Part shown: one piece after another, positions 14,494 through 24,680 of the stretch
Layout of the letters: the number at the start of each line of letters is the position of its first letter
Numbering within the stretch: position 1 is the first letter of the stretch
Assembly: GCA_003221695.1 (NCBI GenBank)
Contig: QHSX01000052.1
Location: 24,629-88,628, forward strand
Length of the DNA: 64,000 nucleotides
Source: Candidatus Rokuibacteriota bacterium
GTDB lineage: Bacteria > Methylomirabilota > Methylomirabilia > Rokubacteriales > CSP1-6
Direction: 5' to 3'
The notes under the pieces: generated by a model
The model's input: only the letters and a program-made list of their open reading frames with translations
The model's database searches: none
Told to the model about the DNA's origin: nothing
Program-made: the position numbers and the translations under genes

Positions 14494-15068
14494 CCTGAGC
14501 TCCACGCCCATCACCGATTGCATTCCAGATTGCATTACACGACTGCATTAAATGCGCCGGACAATAATTTTTAACGGGATGGAGTAGACGGAGTCAGCGT
14601 CACCCGCGGGACCAGCCGCTTTGCCGAGATTCCGAGGTCGCGCCAGAAAGTAAAAGTCGCGCCAGAAAGTCGCGCCAGGTCGTCACGACGTCGGTTTCTC
14701 GGCGTCCATCTGAGAACATGTGGTCGTGTAGTTGTCGTTCACGACGGGCCCACGGGCCTGTGGATCAGTCGGCGAAACGGAGCGCGCGTCAACGTGCTGA
14801 CTCGCGGCGTTCTGAGGGTGCCACTGCGCGTCGTCGCCGTCAGGGTTCTTCCCGGCATCGCGTCAGGGCCTTCCCCAGAAGAGGCGTCAGGGTCTCCCAG
14901 CGTTGTCTCGCGACGGCCGCAGAAATCGGGTGCTGGCAGGCGCGTTGCAGCCCCCGGGCCGCGGTCCGACGAAGGAGATGCGACGCGATGATGACGCATG
15001 ACGTCCCAGAATCGTCACTCGATATGGAGGCGAGGATGGATCTAGGTATGAAGCAGGAAGGAGGTTGC
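14494..15068. other. gene-poor stretch with short direct repeats
   Basis: About 575 bp between the lipoprotein gene (minus) and the stress-protein gene (plus). It holds three copies of GTCGCGCCAG (14637-14646, 14656-14665, 14669-14678), two of them followed by AAAGT. The track ORFs here are low-complexity Arg-rich shadows. A second possible start for the stress protein, with GAAGGAGA before it, lies at 14988. I see no RNA gene or repeat-family copy. Confidence 0.5.
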
Positions 15069-15521
15069 ATGTTCAGACGTATGCTCGTGTTGCTCGACGC
15101 CGACCTGGTCGCCCGGCGAATCGTGGTGTGGGTCCGTCGCCTGCTGGCCCCTGTCAACGGCGACGTCCATCTGCTCGTCGTGCTACCGCCGGGACGGACG
15201 GTCGTCGAGGGATCACGTACGCTGATCTACGCCAACCAGAGCGAGGACGCCGCGCGCGGTGCGGCCGGTGTTGCACTGGCCGCGCTTGCCGCACGGCTCC
15301 GCGACGACGGACTCGGGGTGAGTTCGGAGGTTCGGTTCGGCGATCCGGCCACCGTAGCCCTCGACGCGGTGCAGGGGTGGGGCGCCGAGGCCATTGCGGT
15401 CGTCGACATCCCCACCCGCGGAGCTCGCCGATGGCTCACGCGCAGTGTCGTCGATGCGATCGTCGAAAAATCTCCTGTCCCCGTCCTCGTCGCACGCGCC
15501 TCGGGACAGCGGGCAGCCTAA
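15069..15521 (+). CDS. universal stress protein (UspA-like)
   Basis: The 150-residue protein starts MFRRMLVLLDADLVARR, the usual beta1-loop of the Usp fold, and ends with EKSPVPVLVARA, the usual last strand. An ideal AAGGAGG precedes ATG 15069; an in-frame ATG at 14988 with its own good site would add 27 residues not typical of the family. The glycine-rich ATP-binding stretch (GxxGxxxxxxxxxGS) is missing; the equivalent region reads VDIPTRGARRWLTRSV, so it may be a non-ATP-binding member. It heads a cluster of a CBS-Usp fusion, a CBS protein and a 41-residue membrane protein, probably one operon for sensing energy or redox state. Confidence 0.82.
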   Translation: MFRRMLVLLDADLVARRIVVWVRRLLAPVNGDVHLLVVLPPGRTVVEGSRTLIYANQSEDAARGAAGVALAALAARLRDDGLGVSSEVRFGDPATVALDAVQGWGAEAIAVVDIPTRGARRWLTRSVVDAIVEKSPVPVLVARASGQRAA

Positions 15522-15538
15522 GGGAGGGAGGCCATCAT

Positions 15539-16375
15539 ATGCGGATCAAGATGATGATGCGGAACGCGAGCGGAATCGCCGAGGCCCGGGAGAGCCTGAC
15601 TGCGGCCACGATGCGCCTTGCTTTGGATCCGAGCGGCTGCCTGGTCGTGATGGATGGTGGTCGTCTCGCAGGGGTGTTGACGCCAGCCGACGCGCGGGCC
15701 GCCGGCCCGTCGACCGTGCCGAGTCTCGCGGTCCACGAATTGCCGGCCTTCACCTCGCGACTGACGGTGGCGGACGCGATGCGCCGCGGCCCCGTCATCG
15801 TGCCGCCGGATGCGACCGCGGCGGACGTCGCGCACGCGTTGAGGACGCGTGGACATCGCGCCGCCATCGTGGCCGACGGCTCAGACGTCGTCGGCGTGGT
15901 GACCACCAACGACCTGCTCGGGGCGCTCGTCGACCGGCTCGAGCGAGAGACGCCGCCGCGCCTCTCGCGATTGCTCGTGGCCGTCAGCCTGAGCGCCTCC
16001 CCGGACAGGTGCCGCAGCATGCACACAGCGCTCGACGTCGCCCTCGACATCGCGCGGCGACACGGCGCGACGCTGACACTGCTCCACGTCATGCGCGGGC
16101 TGTCCCCACGGGTCGCGGAGGGCTTACCGGCGGGAGTCGATGCCGACGTGCAGCGCTGGCGCCTCGCGAAGGTGCGCGCCGCCCTCGTCCGCCGCGTGCC
16201 GCCTGAAGATCGCTCGTTGACTCGTGTCGACGTGCGGGCGGGCAACGTCGTCGAGGGCATCCTCGATGGCGCGGCGGCCACGGGCGCCGAGCTGATCGTC
16301 ATGGGAGGCCGGCCAGGTGGTTCGCTGGTGCGCGAGACGATGCGCCACGCCCCCTGTCCGGTGCTCGCCGCATGA
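15539..16375 (+). CDS. CBS-domain pair fused to a universal stress domain
   Basis: The 278-residue protein begins at an ATG with AGGGAGGGAGG upstream. Residues about 10-60 form a first, shortened CBS motif (LDPSGCLVVMDGGRLAGVLTPADAR), about 75-135 a second complete one (TVADAMRRGPVIVPPDATAADVAHALRTRG... VGVVTTNDLLGAL), and about 145-278 a Usp domain (LSRLLVAVSLSASPDRCRSMHTALDVA... AELIVMGGRPGGSLVRETMRHAPCPVLAA). The Usp part keeps a GGRPGGSLV element closer to the ATP-binding motif than its upstream neighbour. CBS pairs bind adenine nucleotides, so a regulatory energy sensor is likely. Its stop overlaps the next CBS gene by ATGA. Confidence 0.82.
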   Translation: MRIKMMMRNASGIAEARESLTAATMRLALDPSGCLVVMDGGRLAGVLTPADARAAGPSTVPSLAVHELPAFTSRLTVADAMRRGPVIVPPDATAADVAHALRTRGHRAAIVADGSDVVGVVTTNDLLGALVDRLERETPPRLSRLLVAVSLSASPDRCRSMHTALDVALDIARRHGATLTLLHVMRGLSPRVAEGLPAGVDADVQRWRLAKVRAALVRRVPPEDRSLTRVDVRAGNVVEGILDGAAATGAELIVMGGRPGGSLVRETMRHAPCPVLAA

Positions 16376-16785
16376 CGCGGGGTGTCCGATCGCTCCTGCC
16401 CCACCCGGTCCCGGCGGTAGAACCGACGGCGACGCTCGCGGACGCCGAGGCGGCGTTGCGTTCGGGCCGTGCGGAGGCCGTCGCCGTCGTTCGTCATGGT
16501 CGCCTCGTCGGGTTGGTCATGGCCGACGATCTGGTTGCGGCACGGCCCTCCGCGGCGACCACCCTCTCGATCGGTGAGGTCAACGGCGCCCTGTCGCGGA
16601 TTCCGGTTCAGTCGATCATGCGGCGTGACATCGCCACGATCGCGCCCGACACGCCGATCGCCGAAGCCGCCCGACTGCTCAGGGACGGCAGCGGGCCCCT
16701 CGCCGTGCTCGCGGGTGGTGACCTCGTGGGGCTCGTCGGGGCGGCCGACCTACTGCCCGAGCTGGAGCAGCAGGAGTCGCTCTAA
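16372..16785 (+). CDS. CBS-domain protein
   Basis: The 137-residue protein consists only of two CBS motifs: residues about 8-60 (VPAVEPTATLADAEAALRSGRAEAVAVVRHGRLVGLVMADDL) and about 80-130 (IMRRDIATIAPDTPIAEAARLLRDGSGPLAVLAGGDLVGLVGAADLL). Such a Bateman module binds AMP, ATP or related ligands and regulates a partner. It starts within the ATGA overlap with the CBS-Usp gene, so the two are translationally coupled and may form a complex. No DNA-binding or catalytic domain is attached. Its target is not evident; the closest downstream plus-strand gene is a tiny membrane protein. Confidence 0.82.
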   Translation: MTRGVRSLLPHPVPAVEPTATLADAEAALRSGRAEAVAVVRHGRLVGLVMADDLVAARPSAATTLSIGEVNGALSRIPVQSIMRRDIATIAPDTPIAEAARLLRDGSGPLAVLAGGDLVGLVGAADLLPELEQQESL

Positions 16786-16894
16786 AAACTTGTGCCCAAG
16801 GCCGAGGCACGGCGTGGAGTGTGAGTCGTGAATCCCTGTCATGTCCTCGGGCATCGCAATGGCTGGAAGCAAAGCCGAACAAGGAGGCAGGCGG

Positions 16895-17020
16895 ATGCGC
16901 ATGTTCCTACTGGCGGTCGGGACCCTGATCCTGCTCGCGCTCGGCGGCCTTGAGGTGATCGCGGCCCACAACCTGGCGGTCACCGAGGGGCTCTCGGCGC
17001 CCAGCGCCCCCTGGAAATAG
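16895..17020 (+). CDS. 41-residue single-pass membrane protein
   Basis: This ORF is too short for the track. It begins with ATG at 16895 after a perfect AAGGAGG eight bases upstream and encodes MRMFLLAVGTLILLALGGLEVIAA followed by a short Pro/Ser-rich tail ending APWK. The first 25 residues form one hydrophobic helix. The strong ribosome site and coding potential make it credible. It lies 109 bp after the CBS gene, with no clear terminator between, so it may belong to the stress cluster. A processed signal peptide with a 17-residue product is an alternative reading. Confidence 0.6.
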   Translation: MRMFLLAVGTLILLALGGLEVIAAHNLAVTEGLSAPSAPWK

Positions 17021-17110
17021 CCAAAGAGGAGAGTCGCTCACTCCTTCGAGTCGCGCGGCACTCCGTCCGCGCGGCGACCTTCTGACCCGTTTCGTCGACG
17101 ATCTCGGGCG

Positions 17111-17635
17111 TCAGCTGGGCTCGACCGACGCGCGGTGGCGCTGGGCGAGTGCCTGGTACGCTTCCGGGTTGACGCGCACCCAGTACTCCGCCGGTGTGCC
17201 GGCGAGCGGGCCGCGGATCTTCGCCGGTGTACCCATCGCGAGCATTCCGTCGGGGATCTCGGTCCCGGGCGTCACGAGCGCGCCGGCGGCGACCATCGCC
17301 CGGATACCGACACGGGCGCCGTCGAGCACCGTCGCGCCGTTGCCGATCAAGCACTCTTCGCCGAGGAAGGCCGCGTGGACCGTGCAGTTGTGGCCGATCG
17401 TGGCGCCCGCGCCCACCTCGGTCCCCTGGCGCGGCGTCACGTGCACGACCGTGCAGTCCTGCACGTTCGCGCCGCGGCGGACGATGATCGGGTTGAAGTC
17501 GGCGCGGAGCACGGCGTTGTACCACACGGACGCGTTCTCCTCGACCGTGACGTCCCCGACGAGCACCGCGGTCGGCGCGACGAAGGCGGACGGATGAACC
17601 CTCGGGCGCCTCCCCTCGAAGCTGAACAGTGGCAT
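17111..17635 (-). CDS. gamma-class carbonic anhydrase family protein
   Basis: The 174-residue left-handed beta-helix protein starts MPLFSFEGRRPRVHPSAFVAP. The three zinc-binding His residues of gamma-carbonic anhydrases are present: His65 in CTVVHV, His82 in TIGHN and His87 in CTVHA. Hexapeptide repeats run from about 20 to 135, and a short C-terminal helix follows. Members hydrate CO2 or, as YrdA/PaaY-like proteins, act as thioesterase-type housekeepers. The 757-residue track ORF containing it is a read-through shadow. It is divergent from the polyketide synthase gene, with 69 bp between the starts, and has no other neighbour on its strand. Confidence 0.9.
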   Translation of the reverse strand: MPLFSFEGRRPRVHPSAFVAPTAVLVGDVTVEENASVWYNAVLRADFNPIIVRRGANVQDCTVVHVTPRQGTEVGAGATIGHNCTVHAAFLGEECLIGNGATVLDGARVGIRAMVAAGALVTPGTEIPDGMLAMGTPAKIRGPLAGTPAEYWVRVNPEAYQALAQRHRASVEPS

Positions 17636-17704
17636 GGTCTGGACCCTCGCAGTATGCTCGGAGTGCTTCCATCTTACGCGAAGGGTCGACGAAGGGAGGG
17701 TCGA

Positions 17705-18730
17705 ATGCCGACCCCGCGCATCACCGCCGTCGCGACCGCGACGCCGCCGCATCGCTTTGCGCAGGCCGAACTGCTGGCGCTCGCAGGGTACCGCGACGCG
17801 CGACGCCGCGGCTTTTTCAGCCGGAGCGAAATCGAGGGGCGCCACCTCTATATCGATCCCGCCACGTTCCGCCCTGACGAGAGCGTGGACGCGATGCAGG
17901 CGCGGTTTCGGCGCGGCGCGCTCGAGCTCGGCGAGGCGGCGGCGCGGCAGGCGCTCGGGAGCGCGGGCTGGGAGCCGCGTGACGTGGATTTCCTGGCGAC
18001 GACGACGTGCACCGGACGGCTCACCCCCAGTCTCGATGCCCATCTGATCGGTCGCCTCGGCTGCCGGGCCGACATCCAGCGGGTCCATGTGGGCGACACG
18101 GGCTGCGCCGCCGTGATGGTGGGCCTCCAGCAGGCCTCGAACTACCTCCGCGCGTTCCCCGGCCGGCGCGCGCTCGTGCTCTCCGCGGAGATCTGCTCGG
18201 CGGCCTACCTCCTCGACGACCGGCTCGAGAGCGCGGTGGCGCACGCGATCTTCGCGGACGGTGCGGCCGCGGTGGCGCTGGCGACGGAAGGCCCCGGGCC
18301 CGCGATCGTCGCCCACCGCACGCTCTTCCGCCCCGAGCACCTGGACGCAATGGGGTTCGAGTATCCGGGGGGGCGGCCGCGCGTCGTCCTGTCGAAGGAC
18401 ATCCGTAAGATCGGTGCCCAGATGATGGGCGACATGGCCGAGGTCCTCATGGCGACGCAGGGGCTCAAGCGCGAGCACATCCGCTACTGGGTGCTTCACT
18501 CGGCGGGCCGTCAGGTGATCGATCGCGCACGGACGCGCCTCGAGCTGAGCGAGGCCCAGGTGGCGCACGCACGCACGGTGCTGCGTCGCTACGGCAACAT
18601 GTCCTCGGCGACGATCCTCTTCGTGCTCGCGGAGACGCTTCGGCGCGAGTCGCCGGTGGACGGCGAGTGGGGGCTCATGATCGGGCTCGGTCCGGGCTTC
18701 GCCGCCGAGGGCGCGCTCCTTCGATGGTAG
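17705..18730 (+). CDS. type III polyketide synthase (chalcone/stilbene synthase-like)
   Basis: The 341-residue protein has the full catalytic triad of type III polyketide synthases: Cys134 in VGDTGCAAVM, His265 in WVLHSAGRQVID and Asn298 in YGNMSSATILFVL. GPGFAAEG near the end matches the family's GFGPG loop. It condenses an acyl-CoA starter with malonyl-CoA units to make alkylresorcinols, alkylpyrones or phloroglucinols. GGAGGG precedes the ATG. It leads a tight operon with a methyltransferase and an FAD oxidoreductase. That is the same trio of activities as the Streptomyces srsABC phenolic-lipid operon, so a methylated, hydroxylated phenolic lipid or quinone is a reasonable prediction. Product not proven. 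Confidence 0.92.
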   Translation: MPTPRITAVATATPPHRFAQAELLALAGYRDARRRGFFSRSEIEGRHLYIDPATFRPDESVDAMQARFRRGALELGEAAARQALGSAGWEPRDVDFLATTTCTGRLTPSLDAHLIGRLGCRADIQRVHVGDTGCAAVMVGLQQASNYLRAFPGRRALVLSAEICSAAYLLDDRLESAVAHAIFADGAAAVALATEGPGPAIVAHRTLFRPEHLDAMGFEYPGGRPRVVLSKDIRKIGAQMMGDMAEVLMATQGLKREHIRYWVLHSAGRQVIDRARTRLELSEAQVAHARTVLRRYGNMSSATILFVLAETLRRESPVDGEWGLMIGLGPGFAAEGALLRW

Positions 18731-18743
18731 GGCGTGTGCGCAG

Positions 18744-19442
18744 ATGATGGAGCGGGTCGAGGGGAGGCTGGAGTTCCTCGACCGGCCGGTGGCGCTGGCC
18801 GACCGGGTCGCGTCCCTCGCGGACATCGACCGGCTCAACGCCTGGTTCGGCGGATACGCGCTCACGCTGCGCGAGGTCCGTCGCGTCGCCGCCGCGGCGG
18901 ACGCGCGCGACGTACTCGTCGCCGTGGACGTGGGCGGCGGCCACGCTGCGTTGGCCGTGCGCCTGGTCGAATGGGCACGCGCCGCGCGCCGGGAGATTCG
19001 CGTGATCGTGGTCGACCGGGACGCGGAGAGCCTCGCCCTCGCGCGGCACGCGTGCGCCGGGTATCCCGAGATCCGGCTCGTCCTCGCCGACGCGACGGCG
19101 CTGCCTGTCCGCGAGGGCGCCGCGGACGTCGTGGCAAGCGCGCTCACGCTGCACCACCTCGAGCCCGACGCGGTCGTGGCCAGCCTGCGGGAGATGGCGG
19201 CGGCGGCGCGGCGCGGTGTCATCGTGAACGACCTCCTCCGTACGCGCCTGGCGCTCGGGCTGGTGTGGCTCGCGACGCGGCTCCTCCGATGCCACCCGAT
19301 CTCGCGCCACGACGGCCCACTCTCCGTGCGGCGCGCGTACTCGGCGGCCGAGCTCACCGCGCTCGCACAGAAGGCCGGGATCACGACGCTCAGGGTCCGC
19401 GCCCATCCGATCTACGGCAGGCTCATCGCGGTGACGGCGTGA
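18744..19442 (+). CDS. class I SAM-dependent methyltransferase
   Basis: The 232-residue protein has an N-terminal helical cap (RLNAWFGGYALTLREV), the SAM-binding motif VAVDVGGGHAALAVRL (about residues 58-73), an acidic residue after strand 2 (VIVVDRD), and the motif LADATALPVREGAADVVASALTLHHLE. A start at either 18744 or 18747 is possible. It follows the polyketide synthase by 13 bp and overlaps the flavoprotein gene by GTGA. That context suggests O- or C-methylation of the phenolic polyketide. The segment LARHACAGYPEIRLVL is typical for small-molecule methyltransferases rather than RNA ones. The exact target atom is not predictable. Confidence 0.88.
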   Translation: MMERVEGRLEFLDRPVALADRVASLADIDRLNAWFGGYALTLREVRRVAAAADARDVLVAVDVGGGHAALAVRLVEWARAARREIRVIVVDRDAESLALARHACAGYPEIRLVLADATALPVREGAADVVASALTLHHLEPDAVVASLREMAAAARRGVIVNDLLRTRLALGLVWLATRLLRCHPISRHDGPLSVRRAYSAAELTALAQKAGITTLRVRAHPIYGRLIAVTA

Positions 19443-20638
19443 CGGCCCGGGCGGCCGACGTCATCGTCGTCGGCGCGGGGCCGGGGGGCGCCGCGACGGC
19501 CATCCTGCTCGCCGAGCACGGCCTGACGGTGCAACTCCTCGACCGCGCGCGCTTTCCCCGCCCGAAGATCTGCGGCGAGTACCTGAGCCCGGAGGCGCCA
19601 CGGGTGCTCGACCGCCTGGGCGTGCTGAAAACGGTGGATGGGTTGGCCACGCCGCTCGCCGGCATGCGGATCATCGCGCCCGACGGCACGGTCGTCAGCG
19701 GGGAATACCGGGCGGTCGGCGACTGGCGGCCGTACCGCGAGCACGCGATGGCGATCGAGCGCGCGCTCCTTGACGAGGCACTCGTCGAGCGCGTCCGGGC
19801 GCTCCCGATCGAGTTCCGCGAGCAGACGCGGGTCAGCGACGTCCTCGTGGAGCGCGGGCAGGCGGTGGGCGTCGAGGCCCTCGATCGCGACGGCCGCGTC
19901 GCGCGACTCTCCGCGACGCTCGTGATCGCCGCCGACGGCCGCACATCCGTCGTCGCCCAGCGTCTCGGGCTCCGGCGCGCGCATCGGCTCAAGCGCATGG
20001 CGCTCGTGACCTACGTGTCGGGCCTCGAGGGGTGCCGCGACTACGGCGAGGTCTTCGTCGACCCCCCCGACTATGCGATCCTCAATCCAGTCGCGGCCGA
20101 CCGGGCGAACCTCTCCGTCGTCGTGCCGCTCGACCACGCGGCGCCGTGGAGCGGGCGTCTCGAGACCTTCTTCACGGCGCGGATCCGGCACCTCCCGCAC
20201 CTTGCCCGCCGGCTCGCCGGCGCTCGGATCGTCGCGCCGGTGAGCGCGATGGGCCCCCTCGCCTACGAGGTGGGCACGCCGCGCGTGGGCGGCGTGCTCC
20301 TCGTCGGCGACGCCGCGGGATTCTTCGACCCGTTCACGGGGGAGGGCATCTACGCCGCGCTCCGCAGCGCCGAGCTCGCGGTCGAGACGGCGGTCGGGGC
20401 GCTACGCACTGGTGACTGCTCGCGGCGAGCGCTCGCCGACTACGGTCGCGCGCGGCGCCGGGTCTTCGGCGCCAAGGCCCGCGTCACGCGCGCGCTCCAG
20501 TTCGTCATCTCGCACCGGGGGCTCGCGAACCTCACCGCCCGGGTCCTCGCGCGGCGACCCGGCCGCCTGGATGTCCTCCTCGGGGTGATCGGCGACTTCG
20601 TCCCGCCGAAGGCACTCGTGACGCGCCACGTGCGCTAG
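19439..20638 (+). CDS. FAD-dependent oxidoreductase (geranylgeranyl-reductase/UbiH-like)
   Basis: The GTG at 19439 starts a 399-residue protein; the 634-residue track ORF extends upstream through another gene and is not real. It has the dinucleotide motif VVGAGPGGAATAILLAEHG (about 9-27), then ICGEYLSPEA, and the second FAD motif LLVGDAAGFFDPFTGEGIYAAL near residue 290. This layout is shared by GG reductases, halogenases and aromatic hydroxylases. In a type III PKS-methyltransferase operon the best guess is hydroxylation of the phenolic ring towards a quinone. The enzyme is soluble or peripherally membrane-bound. Coupling is by a GTGA overlap with the methyltransferase gene. Confidence 0.88.
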   Translation: MTARAADVIVVGAGPGGAATAILLAEHGLTVQLLDRARFPRPKICGEYLSPEAPRVLDRLGVLKTVDGLATPLAGMRIIAPDGTVVSGEYRAVGDWRPYREHAMAIERALLDEALVERVRALPIEFREQTRVSDVLVERGQAVGVEALDRDGRVARLSATLVIAADGRTSVVAQRLGLRRAHRLKRMALVTYVSGLEGCRDYGEVFVDPPDYAILNPVAADRANLSVVVPLDHAAPWSGRLETFFTARIRHLPHLARRLAGARIVAPVSAMGPLAYEVGTPRVGGVLLVGDAAGFFDPFTGEGIYAALRSAELAVETAVGALRTGDCSRRALADYGRARRRVFGAKARVTRALQFVISHRGLANLTARVLARRPGRLDVLLGVIGDFVPPKALVTRHVR

Positions 20639-20662
20639 AATCCCTGCCCGGGAGGGCGAGGG

Positions 20663-21328
20663 ATGGCGAGTCGATCGGACAACCTGCCGCGCCGCTTCGC
20701 GCGGATCTACACCGCCGTAATCACGGACGTCATGGACGAGCTCGGGCTCCAGCGCCAGACGCTGCCCTGGGCGATCCAGCCCCTCAGTGCCGACATGCGG
20801 CTAGCGGGCTATGCCTTCACCGCGCGCGGGCGGCCCTACCGCGGCACGCCGCGCGACCGCGACGCGACGCTCCGCCTCTTCCTCCGGATGCTCGGCGCGG
20901 TCCCCGCCGACTCGGTCCTGGTGCTCGCCTCCGGCGACAACGTCGCGGCCCACTTCGGTGAGCTCTCCGCGACGTGGTTCCGCTCGCGCCGGATCCGCGG
21001 CGCCGTGATCGACGGCGCCACGCGCGACGCCGCGCCCATCGCGCGCCTCCGCTTCCCGACGTTCGTCCGCTACCGCACGCCGCAGGACTCGGTCCCCCGC
21101 TGGCGGGTTCGTGACTGGGGGCAGCCCCTGACGATCGGCGGTGTGCGCGTCGCGCTCGGCGACATCGTCGTCGGCGACTGGGACGGGGTCGTGGTCGTCC
21201 CGCGCCGCGTCGCCCACGAGGTGCTCGTGCGCTGCGAGAGGCTCGTCGGGACCGAGAACCGGGTGCGCGCCGCGGTGCGACGGGGGATGACGCCGCTTGA
21301 GGCGTACGAGAAGTTCGGCGCGTTTTAG
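20663..21328 (+). CDS. RraA-like / HMG aldolase family protein
   Basis: The 221-residue protein has the RraA-fold signatures AVITDVMDELG near the N-terminus, ASGDNVAAHFGELSATW, and the metal/substrate motif RGAVIDGATRDAAPI; VGDWDGVVVVPR lies near the end. The family includes class II 4-hydroxy-4-methyl-2-oxoglutarate aldolases and RNase E inhibitor RraA. The Arg-Asp pair in GATRD fits the catalytic type. GGGAGGG precedes ATG 20663. It follows the flavoprotein by 24 bp and could belong to the same operon, but a role in polyketide formation is not obvious. The tail overlaps the convergent M23 peptidase by 4 bp. Confidence 0.85.
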   Translation: MASRSDNLPRRFARIYTAVITDVMDELGLQRQTLPWAIQPLSADMRLAGYAFTARGRPYRGTPRDRDATLRLFLRMLGAVPADSVLVLASGDNVAAHFGELSATWFRSRRIRGAVIDGATRDAAPIARLRFPTFVRYRTPQDSVPRWRVRDWGQPLTIGGVRVALGDIVVGDWDGVVVVPRRVAHEVLVRCERLVGTENRVRAAVRRGMTPLEAYEKFGAF

Positions 21329-22743
21329 CGGCGCCGCGGCGTGTTCCCCGCGGGAGCGCGCCGGACCGGCTCCTCGCGAGTGCCGATCTCAGGCAGCCCT
21401 GCTTCGCGGAGCGGCTGCGTGATGTGGTCGCGGATCCACTTCGCGTCCCACCACTCGATCGGCGTCACCGATACCCCGTGGATCAGCACCTCGAAGTGGA
21501 GGTGGTCGCCCATCGCGAGTCCCGTCGCGCCCGTGCGCCCGAGCTCCTGGCCCGTCGTCACCGTGTCGCCCACCTTGACCTCGATGGACGAGAGGTGGGC
21601 GTAGAGGGTCTGGAGCCCCAGACCGTGGTCGACGATCACGGCATTGCCGTAGATCGTGAGGGGCTCGGCGAAGACCACGACGCCACGGTTCGCGGCCGGC
21701 ACGGACGACTGCCTGGTCGAGGCCAGGTCGTAACCGTAGTGTACCTGCGTGTCGATCTCGCGGCCGCGGTAGCGGTAGCTGCGCCTCTCGGCGAAGTTCG
21801 CGAAGACCTTCGTCTTACGCGGCTGAACGAGCGGCCCGTCCCAGAGCGGCGCGTCGGCGGTCGTCGCGCCGATTCGGCGCTTCGTCTCCTCCGCCTCCCG
21901 CCTGAGGTCGCGATTGATGACCAGGAAGCCGTCGACGAGGGACTGCGACGGCGAGCGCTGTGGAAGCAGCTCCGGCACCTTCGCCTGGAGGAACGTGTCC
22001 TTGATCTCGATCGTGTCACGCGGGAAGCGACGCGGCCGGAGCTCCGACGGGATCCCCCGTGAGGCCACGTTGCCGGCTTCGTCCTCCGCGGTAATCGCGA
22101 GCGGCACGCCGCGCGTCGTGTCCCAGGGCAGGGCGATCAGTGCGACACGCGCCCCGCGCTCGGGCGGACCCCACGCGAAGCTCGGCTCGGCGAGCTTGCC
22201 CGCGCTCACCGTCGCCCGTGAGGCGCCGGTCACGCGGAACGCGACGAGCCCGCTGCCACCCGACGCGACGTACCTCGTCGCGCCGAGGAGCTCGACCTTG
22301 GGCGGCGTGAGGTCCACCGTGACCGGGTAGCTCGCCACCGGGCGGTCGCGCCGACGGAGCGGCCGCCAGAAGTCGTCCCGCGTCCACACCTCGAGCCTCG
22401 CGTCACCCTCGCGGAGACCGAGCCTCGCGCTCTCGAGCAGGACGGGAATCTCGACGCGGCGCCCGAGCGCACCCTCCTGCTTGGCGACGACCGCCGAGTT
22501 GGCGCCCTGGACGGCGCGGATTTCGGCGTGCGCGACGTTGCCACGGGCGGCCTCCAGGGTGAACACGAGCGCCGTCCGCGCTCCCACGAAGCGCGGCGGC
22601 GGGGTGAGGGACACGACGCCCCGGACCGACTGGCGCCAGCCGAGATACGACACGGAGCCGACGACGGCGAGGAGCACGAGGAGGATGATCACGGACCAGA
22701 TCTTCGCGCGAGACCGCCTCGGCACGAGAACCGATGATACCAT
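21325..22743 (-). CDS. membrane-anchored M23 (LytM-type) peptidase
   Basis: From ATG 22743 the protein has 472 residues; the track GTG at 22779 adds 12 and is less likely. A single N-terminal helix (IWSVIILLVLLAVVGSVSYLGW) anchors it with a periplasmic body. Residues about 40-320 are a beta-rich region of unknown fold. The C-terminal LytM domain has zinc ligands in HYGYDLA and DHLHFEV, plus NAVIVDHGLGLQTLYAHLSSI. Such enzymes cut peptidoglycan cross-links or act as amidase activators. All zinc ligands appear intact, so activity is plausible. It is divergent from nuoL with 65 bp between, and overlaps the RraA-like gene tail by 4 bp. Confidence 0.9.
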   Translation of the reverse strand: MVSSVLVPRRSRAKIWSVIILLVLLAVVGSVSYLGWRQSVRGVVSLTPPPRFVGARTALVFTLEAARGNVAHAEIRAVQGANSAVVAKQEGALGRRVEIPVLLESARLGLREGDARLEVWTRDDFWRPLRRRDRPVASYPVTVDLTPPKVELLGATRYVASGGSGLVAFRVTGASRATVSAGKLAEPSFAWGPPERGARVALIALPWDTTRGVPLAITAEDEAGNVASRGIPSELRPRRFPRDTIEIKDTFLQAKVPELLPQRSPSQSLVDGFLVINRDLRREAEETKRRIGATTADAPLWDGPLVQPRKTKVFANFAERRSYRYRGREIDTQVHYGYDLASTRQSSVPAANRGVVVFAEPLTIYGNAVIVDHGLGLQTLYAHLSSIEVKVGDTVTTGQELGRTGATGLAMGDHLHFEVLIHGVSVTPIEWWDAKWIRDHITQPLREAGLPEIGTREEPVRRAPAGNTPRRR

Positions 22744-22808
22744 GCGGCCCACCCTCGCGGCCGGCCGCTTGCTTGACACCCGCTGCGACCTCTCGCTAGC
22801 ATGACGCG

Positions 22809-24680
<1,872 letters not shown>

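Noticed and set aside
14718-15068. Long N-terminal extension of the universal stress protein
   Set aside because: Arg-rich low-complexity translation; the Usp fold starts at the AAGGAGG-preceded ATG 15069.
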